A stretch of DNA of 64,000 bases from Tillandsia leiboldiana (taxonomy: Eukaryota; Streptophyta; Magnoliopsida; Poales; Bromeliaceae): the NCBI GenBank assembly GCA_029204045.2, contig CM055061.1:44726977-44790976 (forward strand). Direction: 5' to 3'. How positions within the stretch are numbered: position 1 is the first letter of the stretch; each line of letters starts with the position of its first letter. This document shows positions 63,837 through 64,000 of this stretch, piece after piece. The notes under the pieces are model-generated. The model was not told the DNA's origin. It worked only from the letters and a program-made list of their open reading frames with translations, and made no database searches. The translations under genes and the position numbers were made by a program.

Positions 63837-64000
63837 TATAAGGGTTATTAATCCCAAAGGATCTAAATAGGTACTATCAAACAACTAGAGGGGGGGGTGA
63901 ATAGGTGTAATACTTAAAAACTCAATCTCAGTGCAAAATAAAAAACAATGCGGAAAATAAAAACAGCAAACCGAGATTTACGTGGAAACTCCAATCCAGG
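63837..64000 (-). repeat. 5' LTR of element H, first 164 bp
   Basis: Near identical to 58817-58980. The terminal bases read TATAAGGG instead of TGTTAGGG, so the canonical LTR edge has mutated here. The rest lies beyond the window. Confidence 0.9.

Larger units (their letters stand above)
58817..64000 (-). mobile_element. Copia element H (Sirevirus-type, gag only), inserted in D gag
   Basis: Minus-strand element: 3' LTR 58817-60209, interior 60210-63836, start of the 5' LTR at 63837. The interior of 3.6 kb encodes only gag; pol and the third gene of D are absent. The visible 164 bp of the second LTR differ from the first at about six to seven positions, three or four of them within its first five bases. 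Left TSD would be GAAAC (58812-58816); the right one is outside. Confidence 0.93.

Overview
The window is a stack of LTR retrotransposons from a land plant, most likely a flowering plant with a large, repeat-rich genome. I find no cellular gene, tRNA, rRNA or CRISPR array. The evidence for a plant is Ty3/gypsy polyproteins of the chromovirus (Tekay/Del-like) type with a C-terminal chromodomain-like tail, Ty1/copia polyproteins with Sirevirus hallmarks, primer sites matching plant initiator-Met tRNA (TGGTATCAGAGC), and LTRs of 1.3 to 4.2 kb. I cannot name the species.

Almost every base belongs to one of eight nested insertions, most of them framed by TG...CA LTR ends and 5-bp target-site duplications (TSDs). 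A copia gag relic (1-177) was hit by gypsy element A (178 to 49545, minus, right end lost). A's pol was hit by gypsy B (4187-46341, minus, TSD GTCCT), by solo LTR C (46996-49517, TSD CCGCC) and by copia element D (from 49546, minus). B's right LTR was hit by gypsy E (12507-45061, minus, TSD CCGCG). E's interior was hit by gypsy F (17364-38849, plus, TSD CAAGC). F's interior was hit by gypsy G (24929-34628, plus, TSD TTGGG). D's gag was hit by copia H (58817 to beyond the window, minus). LTR divergence judged by eye falls from B (about 3%) through E and F (about 1-2%) to G (lowest), which agrees with the nesting order.

Coding content: G has a complete set of gag, protease, RT, RNase H, integrase and chromodomain, broken by frameshifts, several of which may be assembly errors next to a 100-N gap. 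D has nearly intact copia pol (one nonsense codon) plus a third gene downstream of pol. H keeps an intact gag gene only. A, B, E and F carry decayed pol pieces. E and F share the same decayed interior, so they look like a non-autonomous family moved in trans.

The most unusual signals are in D and H. (1) The transcribed part of their LTRs carries an array of small hairpins with an almost constant loop (AATCCA on the plus strand, UGGAUU in element RNA) and stems that change by compensating substitutions. (2) The U3 region carries paired ATCCGGAT palindromes about 20 bp apart upstream of a TATA box. (3) The same palindrome-TATA module occurs a second time inside D, upstream of the third gene, followed by a likely leader intron, which suggests a separate promoter for that gene. 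Gypsy element G independently has four CCGG-centred palindromes at exact 20-bp steps in its LTR. All five gypsy elements carry a hairpin next to the polypurine tract that shows covariation.
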